DNA of 64,000 nucleotides from Bacteroidota bacterium (GTDB taxonomy: Bacteria > Bacteroidota > Bacteroidia > Sphingobacteriales > Sphingobacteriaceae). Made by a program: the position numbers and the translations under genes. The notes under the pieces were generated by a model that worked only from the letters and a program-made list of their open reading frames with translations, did no database searches and was not told the origin of the DNA. Positions 1 through 10,382 of the stretch are shown one piece after another (within the stretch, counting starts at the first letter, position 1; each line of letters starts with the position of its first letter). The stretch spans positions 44,832 through 108,831 of the forward strand of contig JAMFRP010000040.1 in assembly GCA_026224775.1 (NCBI GenBank), read 5' to 3'.

Positions 1-1881
1 CAGATCCATTAGTATCTTAAAGAAAACATCACCTTCCATTTGCCCAAATTGCACATAGTATGGCGCTTTCTCTACCATTGCCATTGTGGTTTGGTAAGCA
101 TTATCCAAATACCATTGCCAGGTTTGCCCGCTAACTAAACCGGTATGGTAACGAGCCAAACGATACATTACCCAATGTGCAGAAGCAACATGCGGATAGT
201 TATACGACCTGCCAATATCATTCGCGGCAACATGGTTCCAGGCCGACCACGTGTTCCAGCGTATACTATCGCTGTAAGTACCTTTTGGTAACGAATCGGG
301 TTGATAATAAAACACGCTTTTTTTCACACCGTATTTTTGTTCACCTTCACTACGCTGGATATTACCCCATAAGGTGTGGTCTACAAAATGCTCCAATTTA
401 TCAATTTCAGCTTTATCAGGCTGTACCAGTTCCTTCATCATAGCGCCAAGCCACGAACCGGCTCCCCCCTCATCACTTAAACCGGCTATCCATGCCCGGT
501 TATCCTGCGTTACCTGTTGTTTTTTATCATAATCATAAGTTATAACAGATTGATCGCGACCGAAAACATCTGATTTATTCTCATACCATTGTTTGGTAGT
601 TAAAAAGTTGCCAAAATCTTTCAAAACATCTATTTCAGGTTTTATCACCTTATAATTAATGGTTTGGCATAAACCATCAGCATAAGTAATGGTAAGCCTT
701 GCCCTACCCCATATTACACCCTTTATATCATACGTTTTCCATTTACTTTCAGATGATGTTGCCGGGGTGATAGCTAAGGCGCCTTCAGGTTCAATCTGTA
801 TGGATTTTACTTCTTTCGGATAATTTAAAAAAAGCTTGGCATTAACATCCTGCGGTAATACATAACCGGGGATACCTACAGCAACAGGGCGTTTATTTTC
901 AGCAAGTTTATGTTCAATACCTTTAATCGAATCGGCAAGTAAAAATTTAACACCATATGAAATTGTTTCGCCCGGATTTAGTTTAACAAAGGTTGGCGTG
1001 TTCCAGGGTTCCGCGTTTTTCCATTCATTTTCGGCATAAGCTTTACTGTATACCATCCATTCGTAAAAACCTTCAAAATCAATCCCGCGAGGGGTTGGAT
1101 CATTGTTTAATGGATTATAAGCCTCAAAAGGTGTTTTGCCAAAAGGCACAACCACTAAAGCAGGGCCATGGCCATTTAAACGGGTAACCTGTAAGTAACC
1201 CGCGTCCTTACCAATATAAGGGTCGTAAAAAACATTCTCAGCATGCGTTTCCTCAAGCGATTTGCCCTGCATAATGTTATTAAATATCATAGGTATACCT
1301 AATGAACCTATCTCAACTGCTTTATCGCTTTTATTCTTTAGCTTGAATTGTAATACTAAATGGCCGTCGGCAATTTCCCAATAGCGTTGTATGTTTAAAG
1401 AAATATCGGCAGGTAATGTGGCCGAAAGATCAGCGGCAGCTAATACTCCTTTACCTTTATTTGGTATAGGGCTAACTGCTGCGCGTTTTGCAGCGGTAGA
1501 ATATTTCTTCCAATCCGCATCACCGGCCGACTTTAAACGAAGCTCGATATCTCCTAATTGGTACATGCCATCGCTGCTGCGCACTTTAAGACGATCGCCG
1601 GGAGTAAAATCAAACTTTTTATTGCTATTGGGACTTAAAGCGGCAACAGTTTGTGAAGCTTTAACCAGTTGTAATTGAAAATCAGGAGTTGCGTATGTTG
1701 ATATCCCGCTTTCAAGTCCAAGTGTCGATGGCCTTTTTTCAAGAGCTTTCCATGGATCTTGCGCATATGAATTATCAACACACAAAAAACAAAGCGCGAT
1801 AAGAAAAGCACTGCATTTTAAGCGCCGGTTGTTAAGCTTTTGTGCTGATTTTATTCTATCTAAAAAGTTGGATATTAACAT
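1..1881 (-). CDS. DUF5695 family secreted protein (partial, 3' end outside window)
   Basis: The reading frame is open from an ATG at 1881 leftwards to base 1, giving the first 627 residues; the C-terminus lies outside the window. The N-terminus has a basic stretch followed by a hydrophobic segment ending in SYAQ near residue 41, which looks like a signal peptide. The body resembles the DUF5695 family of Bacteroidota: beta-rich in the first half, then an aromatic, Trp-rich, probably alpha-helical part (motifs such as WNTWSAWNHVAAND), as in six-hairpin glycosidases. The family is usually found with glycoside hydrolases and is presumed to act on polysaccharide; no substrate can be read from the sequence. 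It is divergent from the GH43 gene and the two may share the 1882-2119 control region. The family call is from memory of its motifs, so moderately sure. Confidence 0.72.
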   Translation of the reverse strand, partial: MLISNFLDRIKSAQKLNNRRLKCSAFLIALCFLCVDNSYAQDPWKALEKRPSTLGLESGISTYATPDFQLQLVKASQTVAALSPNSNKKFDFTPGDRLKVRSSDGMYQLGDIELRLKSAGDADWKKYSTAAKRAAVSPIPNKGKGVLAAADLSATLPADISLNIQRYWEIADGHLVLQFKLKNKSDKAVEIGSLGIPMIFNNIMQGKSLEETHAENVFYDPYIGKDAGYLQVTRLNGHGPALVVVPFGKTPFEAYNPLNNDPTPRGIDFEGFYEWMVYSKAYAENEWKNAEPWNTPTFVKLNPGETISYGVKFLLADSIKGIEHKLAENKRPVAVGIPGYVLPQDVNAKLFLNYPKEVKSIQIEPEGALAITPATSSESKWKTYDIKGVIWGRARLTITYADGLCQTINYKVIKPEIDVLKDFGNFLTTKQWYENKSDVFGRDQSVITYDYDKKQQVTQDNRAWIAGLSDEGGAGSWLGAMMKELVQPDKAEIDKLEHFVDHTLWGNIQRSEGEQKYGVKKSVFYYQPDSLPKGTYSDSIRWNTWSAWNHVAANDIGRSYNYPHVASAHWVMYRLARYHTGLVSGQTWQWYLDNAYQTTMAMVEKAPYYVQFGQMEGDVFFKILMDL

Positions 1882-1963
1882 AGTGTATTCAAGTGCTAAA
1901 ATTTATGATTGTAAAAGTAAAAGTTTAGCCCCCTTACAATTTACTGTAATTTGCCAACTTGTA

Positions 1964-2037
1964 GCAACTTATTATCCTGTTAATGTTATTGAATAGGCGT
2001 TTCAGTATCAAAATATTATAACACGTTAATAAGTTGC
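1964..2037. repeat. 11-bp inverted repeat in the DUF5695/GH43 divergent promoter region
   Basis: GCAACTTATTA at 1964-1974 is the reverse complement of TAATAAGTTGC at 2027-2037, with 52 nt between. A further related half, TTGCCAACTT, lies at 1951-1960. The position between two divergent genes fits a regulator-binding site for both, but no regulator can be assigned. Confidence 0.35.
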
Positions 2038-2081
2038 CACATTAGGTTAATTAATGAAAACAATGGGTTTTGGAACCTGCA

Positions 2082-2089
2082 TATATTTG
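2082..2089 (+). promoter_or_regulatory. Candidate Bacteroidota -7 box (TATATTTG) of the GH43 gene
   Basis: TATATTTG matches the Bacteroidota -7 consensus TAnnTTTG exactly. It lies 30 nt upstream of the ATG at 2120 but downstream of an in-frame ATG at 2054. It therefore argues that translation starts at 2120. No well-spaced -33 element is obvious. Confidence 0.4.
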
Positions 2090-2119
2090 TATAAAAGCAT
2101 TATAAATTCTATCCTGATT

Positions 2120-5100
2120 ATGCGCTTACGTTCTGCCATTATATTTTCCCTTCTTTTACTTTTACCCGGTTTTATACTGGCTCAAAAAATGCAATACCAG
2201 GCAGCAGGCAATGGCAACCCGATAATACCGGGATATTTTGCAGACCCAACCGTTAAAAAGTTTGGCGATACTTATTATATATACGCTACTACCGATGGAA
2301 ACGGCGGTGGTTTGGGGCCATCACAAGTGTGGACCTCCAAAGATTTTGTGAACTGGACCTTCCAGGATATGAACTGGCCTACAACCCATAGCTACTGGGC
2401 ACCGGATGTAGCGCATGGCAACGATGGTAAATATTACCTGTACTATTGCCAGCCAACGGTTGAAGTATACGGCGCGTCCTCATCAACACCTGTTGGGCCG
2501 TGGACTCCATTGTTTCCGGACGGAAAAGCTGTTGTACCAAATTACCTCGTACCTAAAGTAATAACGCTTGACGGGCAAACCTTCAGAGATGATGACGGCA
2601 AATTTTATATGACCTGGGGCACATGGGGAATATACCCTGGTTTTGGCTGTGGTGTGGGCTTGCTTAACCCGGATATGCGTTCGTTTTCAAAAACCGGGCA
2701 AATACCCAATACGCTTGCTAAAGATTTTTTTGAAGGATCATTTATGTTTAAGCGGAAAGGGATTTATTACCTGATGTATTCTTCGGGTTATTGCGAGGAT
2801 GGCTCCTACCGGGTACAATATGCGCAAAGCAAAACAAGCCCGATGGAAGGCTTCACATTTGGTAAAAATAATCCCATCTTATCAACCAATGCCGATGGTA
2901 CAATCCACGGCCCCGGCCATAACTCGGTGTTGCAAATAGGGGATGATTATTATATCATTTATCACAGGCATAATAACCCCCACTCAGGCGGAGGCTATAA
3001 CAGGCAGGTTTGTGCCGATAAAATAGTTTTTGATGCTGATGGTAATATTGAAAAGGTTATTCCAACCCATACAGGCATAGGTTTTTTGGGGCCAAACAGT
3101 ATCCCCTATCCAGACCTCGCCTATCAGAAAAAGGTAACAGCTTCCTCATATTATAGTGATGATTACAAACCATCGTTTGCTGTTGATGCCAATAACGGCA
3201 CCTTATGGAAACCTAAAACCAACAGCACCGCAGCACAATGGCTACAGGTGGATTTGGGTAAAGTAACACATGTAAAAAATGTACTCACTCAATTTGAATA
3301 CGCAACATGGTATTACCAGTACTATATTGAATACTCAACAGATGGTAAAAACTGGAGGCTTTTTGCTGATAAAAGAAACAACCTATGGCATGGCAGTCCC
3401 TACGTTGATAAGGGAGATGCTAAAGCAAGATATATAAAACTAACCATCATCAACACAGAATACCCCGGACTGTACAAAGCGGTTTGGAACTTTAAAATAT
3501 ACGGCGAAGGAAATGCGCCTTTAACGCCTGCAAATATCCATACACCTGCTGCAGCTAAAAAATATACGCAAAAGGGGCTACTAATTAATCTTGATGCCAA
3601 CGCTCTGCAACCCGGCACCATGATTGGCAACTGGAATAATAACGGCATACTTGGCGGCAGCTTTAAAGCCACGGGCAAAGCGCCATTTGCTGATATTGTA
3701 GCGGTTAAAAAAGCGGTTGTATTTACCGGGTTTCAATCGTTAAAATCATCTTTTAATGTACCACTTTCATTGGCCGGGAATAATAGTTATACGGTATCAT
3801 TCTGGGCTTATACATCGCAACTTAAAGATGAGAATCCGTTACTTTCCTGGGCAGCAGGCAGCGACCAGCTTACGGGCGCTACATTTGGTTATGGTACCAA
3901 CCATGATGCCGGTGCCGCACAGCATATTGGCTTTGCCGATATTCAGTACAACCACGCGCCCGCAGCGGGTAAATGGCATTATATAGCCATCACTTTCGAT
4001 GGTACCTTTGAAAAGGTGTATGTTGATGGCGAGCTGAATAATCAGGAAAATAAAATGCTGTTTGTTAAACCTGCGGAGAACTTTTCGCTTGGCAGCAAAA
4101 GCAATGGTGAAACCTACTTCTCCGGAGCGATAGCATCCTTACAGGTTTATGATCACCCTTTGGCTGATACATCCATTAAAGACCTGTTCACACAGGTAAA
4201 GCAACCGGAAATTACAGTATACATGGATGCTTCCAAATTAGCTTACGGCGAATTGCAAAATTGGAAAAATGAAGGCTATATAGGCGGCAATTTAAAGTCG
4301 GTTAAAGGCGGATTGGTTGTAGCAGATATAGCAGGCAAAATAAGTGCGACGATAAAAGGCAATGAGGCTTTAAAATTAGATCAGGCTTTAGGCTTAAAAA
4401 ACAATTACAGCATCGCCATTAGTGTATTTACCACCATCGCCCAACAACATAAAATGATAGCCGGTTTTGTGGGGGTGGGTGAAGATAAATGCCTATACAG
4501 CAGCTCTCCGATAACACCGGGTAAATGGCATTACCTTGTTAAAACCGTTAATGGCAATAACGCGAAGGAATATGTTGATGGACAGTTAGTTTCCTCATTA
4601 AATACTATCGTAAGTGCCGCTATTGATACTTTACAGATAAGTGCCGACAATGGATTTTCAGGTGCTATTGCAGGCATCAGCATTTATAAACATGCACTCA
4701 CCGCTGATGATGTAAAAGACCTGAATAACATTTGGGTAAAAAATCTGCATGCTCCTGTAGATACCAACTTGTTTTACAAACAAAATCCAAAAGCGCTGAC
4801 ACCAGGAATAACCAGCATACAGGCAGGGCATAATAATATTACAGATACCGAAAGCGATCTGCAATACAACTTTACACGCTTGTTTAACGGCACCATAAAG
4901 GAAAGCGGTTGGGTGGATAATCCCTATTATATTGACTATGGACTTGAGGCCGACAAAGAATACAGTTACACTTTTAAAGTACGGGATAATTTAGGTAACG
5001 TAACTCCAAACAGTCCTGTAGCAATGGTATCAACAGCAGTATCCAAATTTGTTGTTTATGCTGACAAATTTGCTAAACCAAAAGATTATTTGAATTCAGG

Positions 5101-5695
5101 CACAATCGCATCAATATGGGATGGCTTTATAGGCAAGGGTGACAAACAAACTGCGTCAGAAATCCATGCCGTCAACGATACTTTAACACTATCCTCAGAA
5201 GGTTCAGCCTGGGATGGCAGCGCGCCTTATGGGCCATTCATCTACAAAAATGTAAAAGGAAATTTTATTGCTGAGGTTGAGGTTAGCAATGTAAGCGGAT
5301 TGGCCCAAAGGAAAGTATTAGGCAACAACGATGCCGGGCTGATGGTAAGAGTTGACAATAGTTTAACAACAACCGAGCAGCTGCTGCAAAACAGTATCTT
5401 CCCCGCATGGAATGTAGGAAATCTCTCAACTAATTTTGTAGATGGTAACCGACAGCAATTAAATACCCAATCGGGCTGGAATTATAATAAATACCTGCAA
5501 ATACAACGCGATGGCAATCTATTTTACCTCCGCACCAGCAACGACCAAATCAATTGGATCGACCTGCCCGGCAGCCCTGTATTACGAAATGATTTAGATC
5601 AAAAAGAAGTACAGGTGGGGGTGTATCAATGTTCTTACGGCCCGGTTAAAAGCTTTGGAAGCTTTTCGAACTTTAGTTTGATATTGAGTAAATAA
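2120..5695 (+). CDS. Secreted multidomain GH43 glycoside hydrolase with CBM32-like and LamG domains
   Basis: Predicted arabinofuranosidase/xylosidase/galactosidase-type GH43 enzyme of 1191 residues, exported. I chose the ATG at 2120 because a classic signal peptide ending in FILAQ (residues 1-22) begins there. The GH43 five-bladed propeller (about 30-330) shows the family residues: base Asp42 in FADPT, Asp151 in the LDGQTFRDDDG segment, general acid Glu205 in FFEGS, and His267 in GPGHNS. A discoidin/F5-8 type C (CBM32-like) domain follows at about 335-463. Two concanavalin/LamG-like modules follow at about 480-690 and 710-890, then a fibronectin-like stretch and a C-terminal DUF1349-like beta-sandwich. 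The many binding modules suggest a large or insoluble polymer. The exact GH43 subfamily and sugar specificity cannot be fixed by eye. Confidence 0.88.
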   Translation: MRLRSAIIFSLLLLLPGFILAQKMQYQAAGNGNPIIPGYFADPTVKKFGDTYYIYATTDGNGGGLGPSQVWTSKDFVNWTFQDMNWPTTHSYWAPDVAHGNDGKYYLYYCQPTVEVYGASSSTPVGPWTPLFPDGKAVVPNYLVPKVITLDGQTFRDDDGKFYMTWGTWGIYPGFGCGVGLLNPDMRSFSKTGQIPNTLAKDFFEGSFMFKRKGIYYLMYSSGYCEDGSYRVQYAQSKTSPMEGFTFGKNNPILSTNADGTIHGPGHNSVLQIGDDYYIIYHRHNNPHSGGGYNRQVCADKIVFDADGNIEKVIPTHTGIGFLGPNSIPYPDLAYQKKVTASSYYSDDYKPSFAVDANNGTLWKPKTNSTAAQWLQVDLGKVTHVKNVLTQFEYATWYYQYYIEYSTDGKNWRLFADKRNNLWHGSPYVDKGDAKARYIKLTIINTEYPGLYKAVWNFKIYGEGNAPLTPANIHTPAAAKKYTQKGLLINLDANALQPGTMIGNWNNNGILGGSFKATGKAPFADIVAVKKAVVFTGFQSLKSSFNVPLSLAGNNSYTVSFWAYTSQLKDENPLLSWAAGSDQLTGATFGYGTNHDAGAAQHIGFADIQYNHAPAAGKWHYIAITFDGTFEKVYVDGELNNQENKMLFVKPAENFSLGSKSNGETYFSGAIASLQVYDHPLADTSIKDLFTQVKQPEITVYMDASKLAYGELQNWKNEGYIGGNLKSVKGGLVVADIAGKISATIKGNEALKLDQALGLKNNYSIAISVFTTIAQQHKMIAGFVGVGEDKCLYSSSPITPGKWHYLVKTVNGNNAKEYVDGQLVSSLNTIVSAAIDTLQISADNGFSGAIAGISIYKHALTADDVKDLNNIWVKNLHAPVDTNLFYKQNPKALTPGITSIQAGHNNITDTESDLQYNFTRLFNGTIKESGWVDNPYYIDYGLEADKEYSYTFKVRDNLGNVTPNSPVAMVSTAVSKFVVYADKFAKPKDYLNSGTIASIWDGFIGKGDKQTASEIHAVNDTLTLSSEGSAWDGSAPYGPFIYKNVKGNFIAEVEVSNVSGLAQRKVLGNNDAGLMVRVDNSLTTTEQLLQNSIFPAWNVGNLSTNFVDGNRQQLNTQSGWNYNKYLQIQRDGNLFYLRTSNDQINWIDLPGSPVLRNDLDQKEVQVGVYQCSYGPVKSFGSFSNFSLILSK

Positions 5696-5750
5696 TACTC
5701 GTACTATAACTTATCTCAGAAAGTATTATTAAAAAAAATAACAAACTATT

Positions 5751-5881
5751 GTCATTGCGAGCGGTAGCGTGGCAATCCCAAACCTTACAGATGTAAAACT
5801 ATGTCATTGCGAGGAACGAAGCAATCGCACGGAGAAAAGTGGATATGCAAAGTTCGCGATTGCTTCGTTCCTCGCAATGAC
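5751..5881. repeat. REP-like palindromic intergenic repeat (GTCATTGCGAG family), copy 1
   Basis: A perfect 26-bp inverted repeat occupies 5803-5828 and 5856-5881 with a 27-nt spacer; its arms begin GTCATTGCGAGGAACGAAG. A further lone arm of the sister type (GTCATTGCGAGCGGTAGCG...) lies at 5751-5779. The block sits between the convergent GH43 and S9 genes and could also act as a terminator. A second copy of the family is at 10383-10467. Such elements are common between Bacteroidota genes, and no mobility gene is attached here. Confidence 0.8.
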
Positions 5882-5963
5882 AATTTGTTAAGGCCTTGCA
5901 GTTTTCACATGCAAGGCCATCATTAACCAATCAACCATTATTAACTAAACCTGTTACATGCTA

Positions 5964-8258
5964 TCAATGTTCGCCAATGTCTCTTCCGGGTGCCTCTACA
6001 TTCAGTAAATGCTTAACAAAGAAATCTCTTTTCTTCCTGCGCCCATAAGGGCCGCCATCGGTATGGTCTGCACCTGGTACCGTAAGCAGATCGAAATTCT
6101 TGTTATTTTTTATCAACGCGTCTACAAAGCGGTAGGTTGATTCAGGCGGTACATTTTCATCAGCCTCGCCAACAATCAACAACAGGCTTCCGCCTAATTT
6201 GCCTGCATTGGTAATATTTGACTGCTGCTCGTAGTGCGGACCAACAGGATAACCCATCCATTGCTCGTTCCACCATTGTTTGTCAATACGGTTATCATGA
6301 CAGCCACATGCTGAGACTGCTGCTTTATAAAAATCCGAATGAAACAATACCGCTTGCGCTGAATTTTGCCCTCCTGCCGATTTACCATAGATCCCAACAC
6401 GTGTAGTATCTGCCTGTGGATATTTCTTAGCCAACGCTTTTATCCACAAGATACGGTCAGGGAAACCTGCACCAATCAAATTCTTCCAGCAAACATCGTG
6501 GAAAGCTTTTGAGCGGTTGGCTGTACCCATACCATCCACTTGTACTACAATAAAGCCAAGCTGCGCAATGCTCTGCATTTCGTTAACTGGGCTAAAACTT
6601 TTCGGCACGTAAGAATCTTGTGGACCGGCATAAACATTCTCAATTATAGGGTAGCTTTTTGCAGGATTGAAATCAGCAGGGCGATAAACTACGCCCCAAA
6701 TAGCTGTTTTGCCATCCCTTCCTTTCGCTACAAATACCTCGGGCATTTTTAAACCTGTTGCCAATAATGCCTGTGTATCGGTTTTTTCAACTTGCATTAT
6801 CTTTTTGCGGTCATCCGTTTTACATAATATGGTCACCGGTGCAACATTAACTTCTGAATAAGTATCCAGGTAATATTTCCTGTCAGGCGAAAACACAACA
6901 CTATGATTCCCCTTTTCAGGGGTCAGGTCAACCATGTTTTTCCCATCAAAACCAATGCGGTAGTAATGGATAAAATAAGGGTCCTCCCCCTGGTTTATAC
7001 CGCTAGCTGTAAACCATATTTCTCTTTTCTCGCTGTCAACACTATCAATATCCCTTACCACCCAATTGCCTTTAGTAACTAATTTTTCGTTACCAGTAAT
7101 ATCATTAACGATATAAATATGCCGCCAGCCATCTTTTTCGGTTATCCATACTATTTCGTGGCTATCGGGTAAATAACGTGTGTACAAACGCTGCTCGTAA
7201 ATAAATGTATTTGTTTTCTCATCAATAACATTCCGGGTTTTACCGTTGGTTACATCAACTTCAACAACCCTAAAACGCTGGTGCCCCCTGTCAACCTTTT
7301 CGTAAGTATAATATCTGTCGCTTCCTTTGCGCCAGTGGGCAGCAGGCGCTCCAAAGAAGTCTATAATATCTGCATCAACCTTAATTTTGCTTTTATCTGT
7401 TATGTTAAATATGTAAGGAGTATAAGTAGTGAACGGATCACCCGGCTGATCATATTCATGAGACCTTAATTGACCTCGTGTTGTACCCGGAACCGAGCTT
7501 AATACGTAATACACCTTCTTTGGCTCAACAGGATTAATCAAATAACCAATAACATGCTTACTATCCGGCGACCACGAGAACTCGCCATAAGGCTTATCCA
7601 AACTACCATCCCGGGTGATTTGTACTTCCTGATCTCCACCAATCTGTTTTATAAAAAGGTTTCCCACTTTACTAAAGGCGCTCCATTTTTTATCGGGCGA
7701 TATAGAATCTCTTTGTACACTTTCCCAGCGATAAGTGCGGGATTGCAGCGGCTGCTTTGAACTGTCGTACCAATTGTAAGCGGTATCGTTTGTTTTGGCA
7801 CATTGATAGGTATTTAAATTACACCGCAACCAGGTAGAGTCCATTTTAAAGGTAACCGACTTACCATTGGCACTAAAAAACATTTTATTGATGTTAAGTT
7901 TCAGCTCATGTACGCTATTTCCTGTAGCCGTTTTTATACTATTTGCTAAACGTTGCTGATTGAAGACTTTTTCTTTGGTATCTTTTGCCGGGTTTACATA
8001 GTAATATTCCTGCCCATTATCCGGCAAATATTTAACATACCAAAAGCTGTTATTCTGCTGCCAGTTGGCCTGGATGCTGGCATTAAGCGGGATTGTTTTT
8101 AGTAACGAATCCAAACGTTGTTGTTTGATGTATGATTGTACAACTTCCTGCTTTGAAGGATAATATGGCTCAACCTTTGGCTGTTGTGCATATATTACCG
8201 GCGCAAAGGCTAAAGCCAAACCACTTAATAAAACCCGTTTTGAAAAAAGAAACATCAT
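5964..8258 (-). CDS. S9B family (dipeptidyl peptidase IV-like) prolyl peptidase
   Basis: A 764-residue exported serine peptidase with a signal peptide ending near residue 25 (VIYAQ), an N-terminal eight-bladed propeller (DPP IV N-terminal type, about 90-520) and a C-terminal alpha/beta hydrolase domain. The nucleophile is Ser627 in GKSAGG. The triad is completed by Asp700 in GEADENVP and His732 in GADHTDGG, so it looks catalytically intact. Family members cut after proline, commonly releasing X-Pro dipeptides from N-termini. It is the first of several peptidases around an amino acid permease and next to a hydroxyproline pathway, which suggests use of proline-rich peptides. Its own start is followed by a 333-nt gap and a divergent aminopeptidase gene. 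Confidence 0.92.
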   Translation of the reverse strand: MMFLFSKRVLLSGLALAFAPVIYAQQPKVEPYYPSKQEVVQSYIKQQRLDSLLKTIPLNASIQANWQQNNSFWYVKYLPDNGQEYYYVNPAKDTKEKVFNQQRLANSIKTATGNSVHELKLNINKMFFSANGKSVTFKMDSTWLRCNLNTYQCAKTNDTAYNWYDSSKQPLQSRTYRWESVQRDSISPDKKWSAFSKVGNLFIKQIGGDQEVQITRDGSLDKPYGEFSWSPDSKHVIGYLINPVEPKKVYYVLSSVPGTTRGQLRSHEYDQPGDPFTTYTPYIFNITDKSKIKVDADIIDFFGAPAAHWRKGSDRYYTYEKVDRGHQRFRVVEVDVTNGKTRNVIDEKTNTFIYEQRLYTRYLPDSHEIVWITEKDGWRHIYIVNDITGNEKLVTKGNWVVRDIDSVDSEKREIWFTASGINQGEDPYFIHYYRIGFDGKNMVDLTPEKGNHSVVFSPDRKYYLDTYSEVNVAPVTILCKTDDRKKIMQVEKTDTQALLATGLKMPEVFVAKGRDGKTAIWGVVYRPADFNPAKSYPIIENVYAGPQDSYVPKSFSPVNEMQSIAQLGFIVVQVDGMGTANRSKAFHDVCWKNLIGAGFPDRILWIKALAKKYPQADTTRVGIYGKSAGGQNSAQAVLFHSDFYKAAVSACGCHDNRIDKQWWNEQWMGYPVGPHYEQQSNITNAGKLGGSLLLIVGEADENVPPESTYRFVDALIKNNKNFDLLTVPGADHTDGGPYGRRKKRDFFVKHLLNVEAPGRDIGEH

Positions 8259-8591
8259 TATGTGTATTTTAGCTATTAGTACTTACGAAAATATCATTAT
8301 AAACTACCCGCTTTGTTGAATAAATTAGCTGATAGTAACCATGTTTTAACCCTACTTATCCGATACCTTAATTAACCTTACTCCATGAGGTGGGATTTTA
8401 TACATATAAAGGGTGTGATATGATTAAATTTAAACTTAACACGCACCCCTTTTCGGCTGTATTTTAGTAAGTAGGCATCTTATTTTACCAAAAAATGTTC
8501 GAAAAAATTAAATATGGTTAACAACCGGATAAAATTTATGAAATACAATAAGCTTACTAATGGTAGTTTTGCAGTGTTAATACTTTGAAAA
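8259..8591. other. Divergent intergenic region between two proline-specific peptidase genes
   Basis: This AT-rich 333-nt stretch holds no convincing gene. It contains a candidate -7 box for the rightward aminopeptidase gene (8564-8571). The stretch TTAAATTTAA-like AT tracts and CACGCACCCC near 8440-8450 show no clear palindrome. It presumably carries the control sites of both genes. Confidence 0.4.
8564..8571 (+). promoter_or_regulatory. Candidate -7 box (TAGTTTTG) of the Xaa-Pro aminopeptidase gene
   Basis: TAGTTTTG matches the TAnnTTTG consensus and lies 20 nt before the ATG at 8592, which would leave a very short leader. A weak -33-like TTTATG lies at 8535-8540. Confidence 0.4.
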
Positions 8592-10367
8592 ATGACAACT
8601 AAAGAAAAAATTGCCGCCATACGTGAGCAAATGAAGGAAAATGGAGTTGCTGCATACATTATCCCCTCTGCCGATCCGCACATCAGCGAATACCTGCCCG
8701 ATCATTACAAATGTATTCAGTTTACTTCTGGCTTTACCGGCTCGGCAGGCACATTGGTTATAACGCAGGATTTCGTGGGCTTATGGACCGATTTCAGATA
8801 CTTTACACAAGCCAATGAACAACTGCATAACAGTGATTTTGAATTAGTTAAATTAAAAATACAACATGCACCTGAATATATTGCATGGCTGCATGAAACG
8901 CTTGCAGATAACGCCACAGTTGCTTTTAACGACAGGTTGTTGTCGGTGTTTCTAGGTCAGCTATTAGAGAATCAATTGGCAGATAAGAATATTGAATTTA
9001 AAAGCTATGATTTTTTGGATGCGATATGGGAAGGCAGACCGAAATTACCAACAGAACCGGCTTTTTTAATTGATACAAAATACAGCGGACAATCAACCGC
9101 TGACAAATTAACTACATTAAGAAAATCGCTAAAAGCACTAAAAGCAGATTATCAGTTAATATCCTCGTTGGACGATATCGCGTGGCTGTTTAACATTCGT
9201 GGTAAAGATGTTAGCTATAACCCGGTTGTTTTAAGCTTCGCATTGGTAAGCGCTAACACTGCTGTCTTGTTTATTGATCCAGTTAAATTATCGGCTTCAG
9301 ATGTTGAGGCTTTGCACAAGTCAGGCGTAAAAACATCACCATATACCGATATTGAAAAAGCATTGGCTGCATTACCCGAAGATTGCAGCGTATTCATCGA
9401 CCCAAAAAGAAACTGTTTTGGTTTGTTCAAGTTGATCCCGGCATCAGCAACTTTTATACATGATGTAAATCCTACCACACATTTTAAGGCTACTAAAAAT
9501 GAAACTGAAGTAGCAAATGTGCGCTCCGCGATGGTAAGGGACGGAGTTGCCATGACCCGCTTTTTTAAATGGATGGAAGAGAACATCGGCAAAATCAAAA
9601 TAACCGAAATTACTGCCGCCGAAAAGCTGAAAGGCTTCCGCGCTGAGCAAGACGGTTTTGCCGGGGTAAGTTTCAATACCATAGGCGGCTACAAAGCACA
9701 TGGTGCTTTACCGCATTACTTTGCAACCGCTGAAAGTGATGTTGAAATTTTAGAAGAGGGCTTATTCCTGGTTGATTCCGGTGGCCAGTATTTTTATGGC
9801 ACTACAGATATTACCCGCATGATAGCGCTTGGTAACAACACCGAGGAAGAGAGAACCGACTATACGCTTGTTTTAAAGGCGATGATAGAGGGATCTAAAA
9901 CATTATACCCTAAAGGTACATGCGGTTACCAAATAGATGCGATATGCCGCAGGCCTTTGTGGGATTACGCGATAAATTACGGCCATGGTACCGGGCATGG
10001 TATCGGCTTTTATTTAAATGTGCATGAAGGCCCCCAGGTATTAAACCCAACCAACACCGCCGTACCGCTTGAAATAGGCATGATCACCTCCATTGAACCC
10101 GGCATCTATCGGCCTGGAAAACATGGCGTGCGTATTGAGAATTTAGTATTAACCATTCAAAACGTAAGCAACGAGTTTAATGATTTCTACTCTTTTGAAA
10201 CCCTCACGCTGGCATTGATTGATACTACATTGATTAAAAAAGACCTGTTAGAGAACAGCCATATCCAATGGCTAAACAAATATCACAAAACGGTAGTTGA
10301 GCGCTTAAGCCCACACTTAACCGTTGAAGAACAAGCCTGGTTGAAAGAAAAAGCTAAAGCTATATAA
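8592..10367 (+). CDS. M24B family Xaa-Pro aminopeptidase (aminopeptidase P-like)
   Basis: This 591-residue cytoplasmic metallopeptidase releases an N-terminal residue preceding proline. It has no signal peptide. The three-domain layout and length match the eukaryote-like long aminopeptidase P group: two N-terminal creatinase-like domains (about 1-300), then a pita-bread catalytic domain. Metal ligands of the family are visible in order: Asp in LVDSGGQY, Asp in GTTDITR, His in GTGHGIGF, Glu in SIEPGIY and Glu in VRIENL. It probably finishes breakdown of imported X-Pro peptides, complementing the exported S9 peptidase encoded divergently. After it comes a REP-like hairpin and a convergent permease gene. 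Confidence 0.94.
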   Translation: MTTKEKIAAIREQMKENGVAAYIIPSADPHISEYLPDHYKCIQFTSGFTGSAGTLVITQDFVGLWTDFRYFTQANEQLHNSDFELVKLKIQHAPEYIAWLHETLADNATVAFNDRLLSVFLGQLLENQLADKNIEFKSYDFLDAIWEGRPKLPTEPAFLIDTKYSGQSTADKLTTLRKSLKALKADYQLISSLDDIAWLFNIRGKDVSYNPVVLSFALVSANTAVLFIDPVKLSASDVEALHKSGVKTSPYTDIEKALAALPEDCSVFIDPKRNCFGLFKLIPASATFIHDVNPTTHFKATKNETEVANVRSAMVRDGVAMTRFFKWMEENIGKIKITEITAAEKLKGFRAEQDGFAGVSFNTIGGYKAHGALPHYFATAESDVEILEEGLFLVDSGGQYFYGTTDITRMIALGNNTEEERTDYTLVLKAMIEGSKTLYPKGTCGYQIDAICRRPLWDYAINYGHGTGHGIGFYLNVHEGPQVLNPTNTAVPLEIGMITSIEPGIYRPGKHGVRIENLVLTIQNVSNEFNDFYSFETLTLALIDTTLIKKDLLENSHIQWLNKYHKTVVERLSPHLTVEEQAWLKEKAKAI

Positions 10368-10382
10368 AAATGATAAAACTAT

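Noticed and set aside
2054..2119. N-terminal extension of the GH43 reading frame
   Set aside because: It would put 22 residues ahead of a perfect signal peptide and contains the candidate promoter box at 2082-2089.
9215..9682. 155-codon open frame on the minus strand inside the aminopeptidase gene
   Set aside because: It lies fully antisense to a conserved M24B gene, with no family features; a shadow frame.
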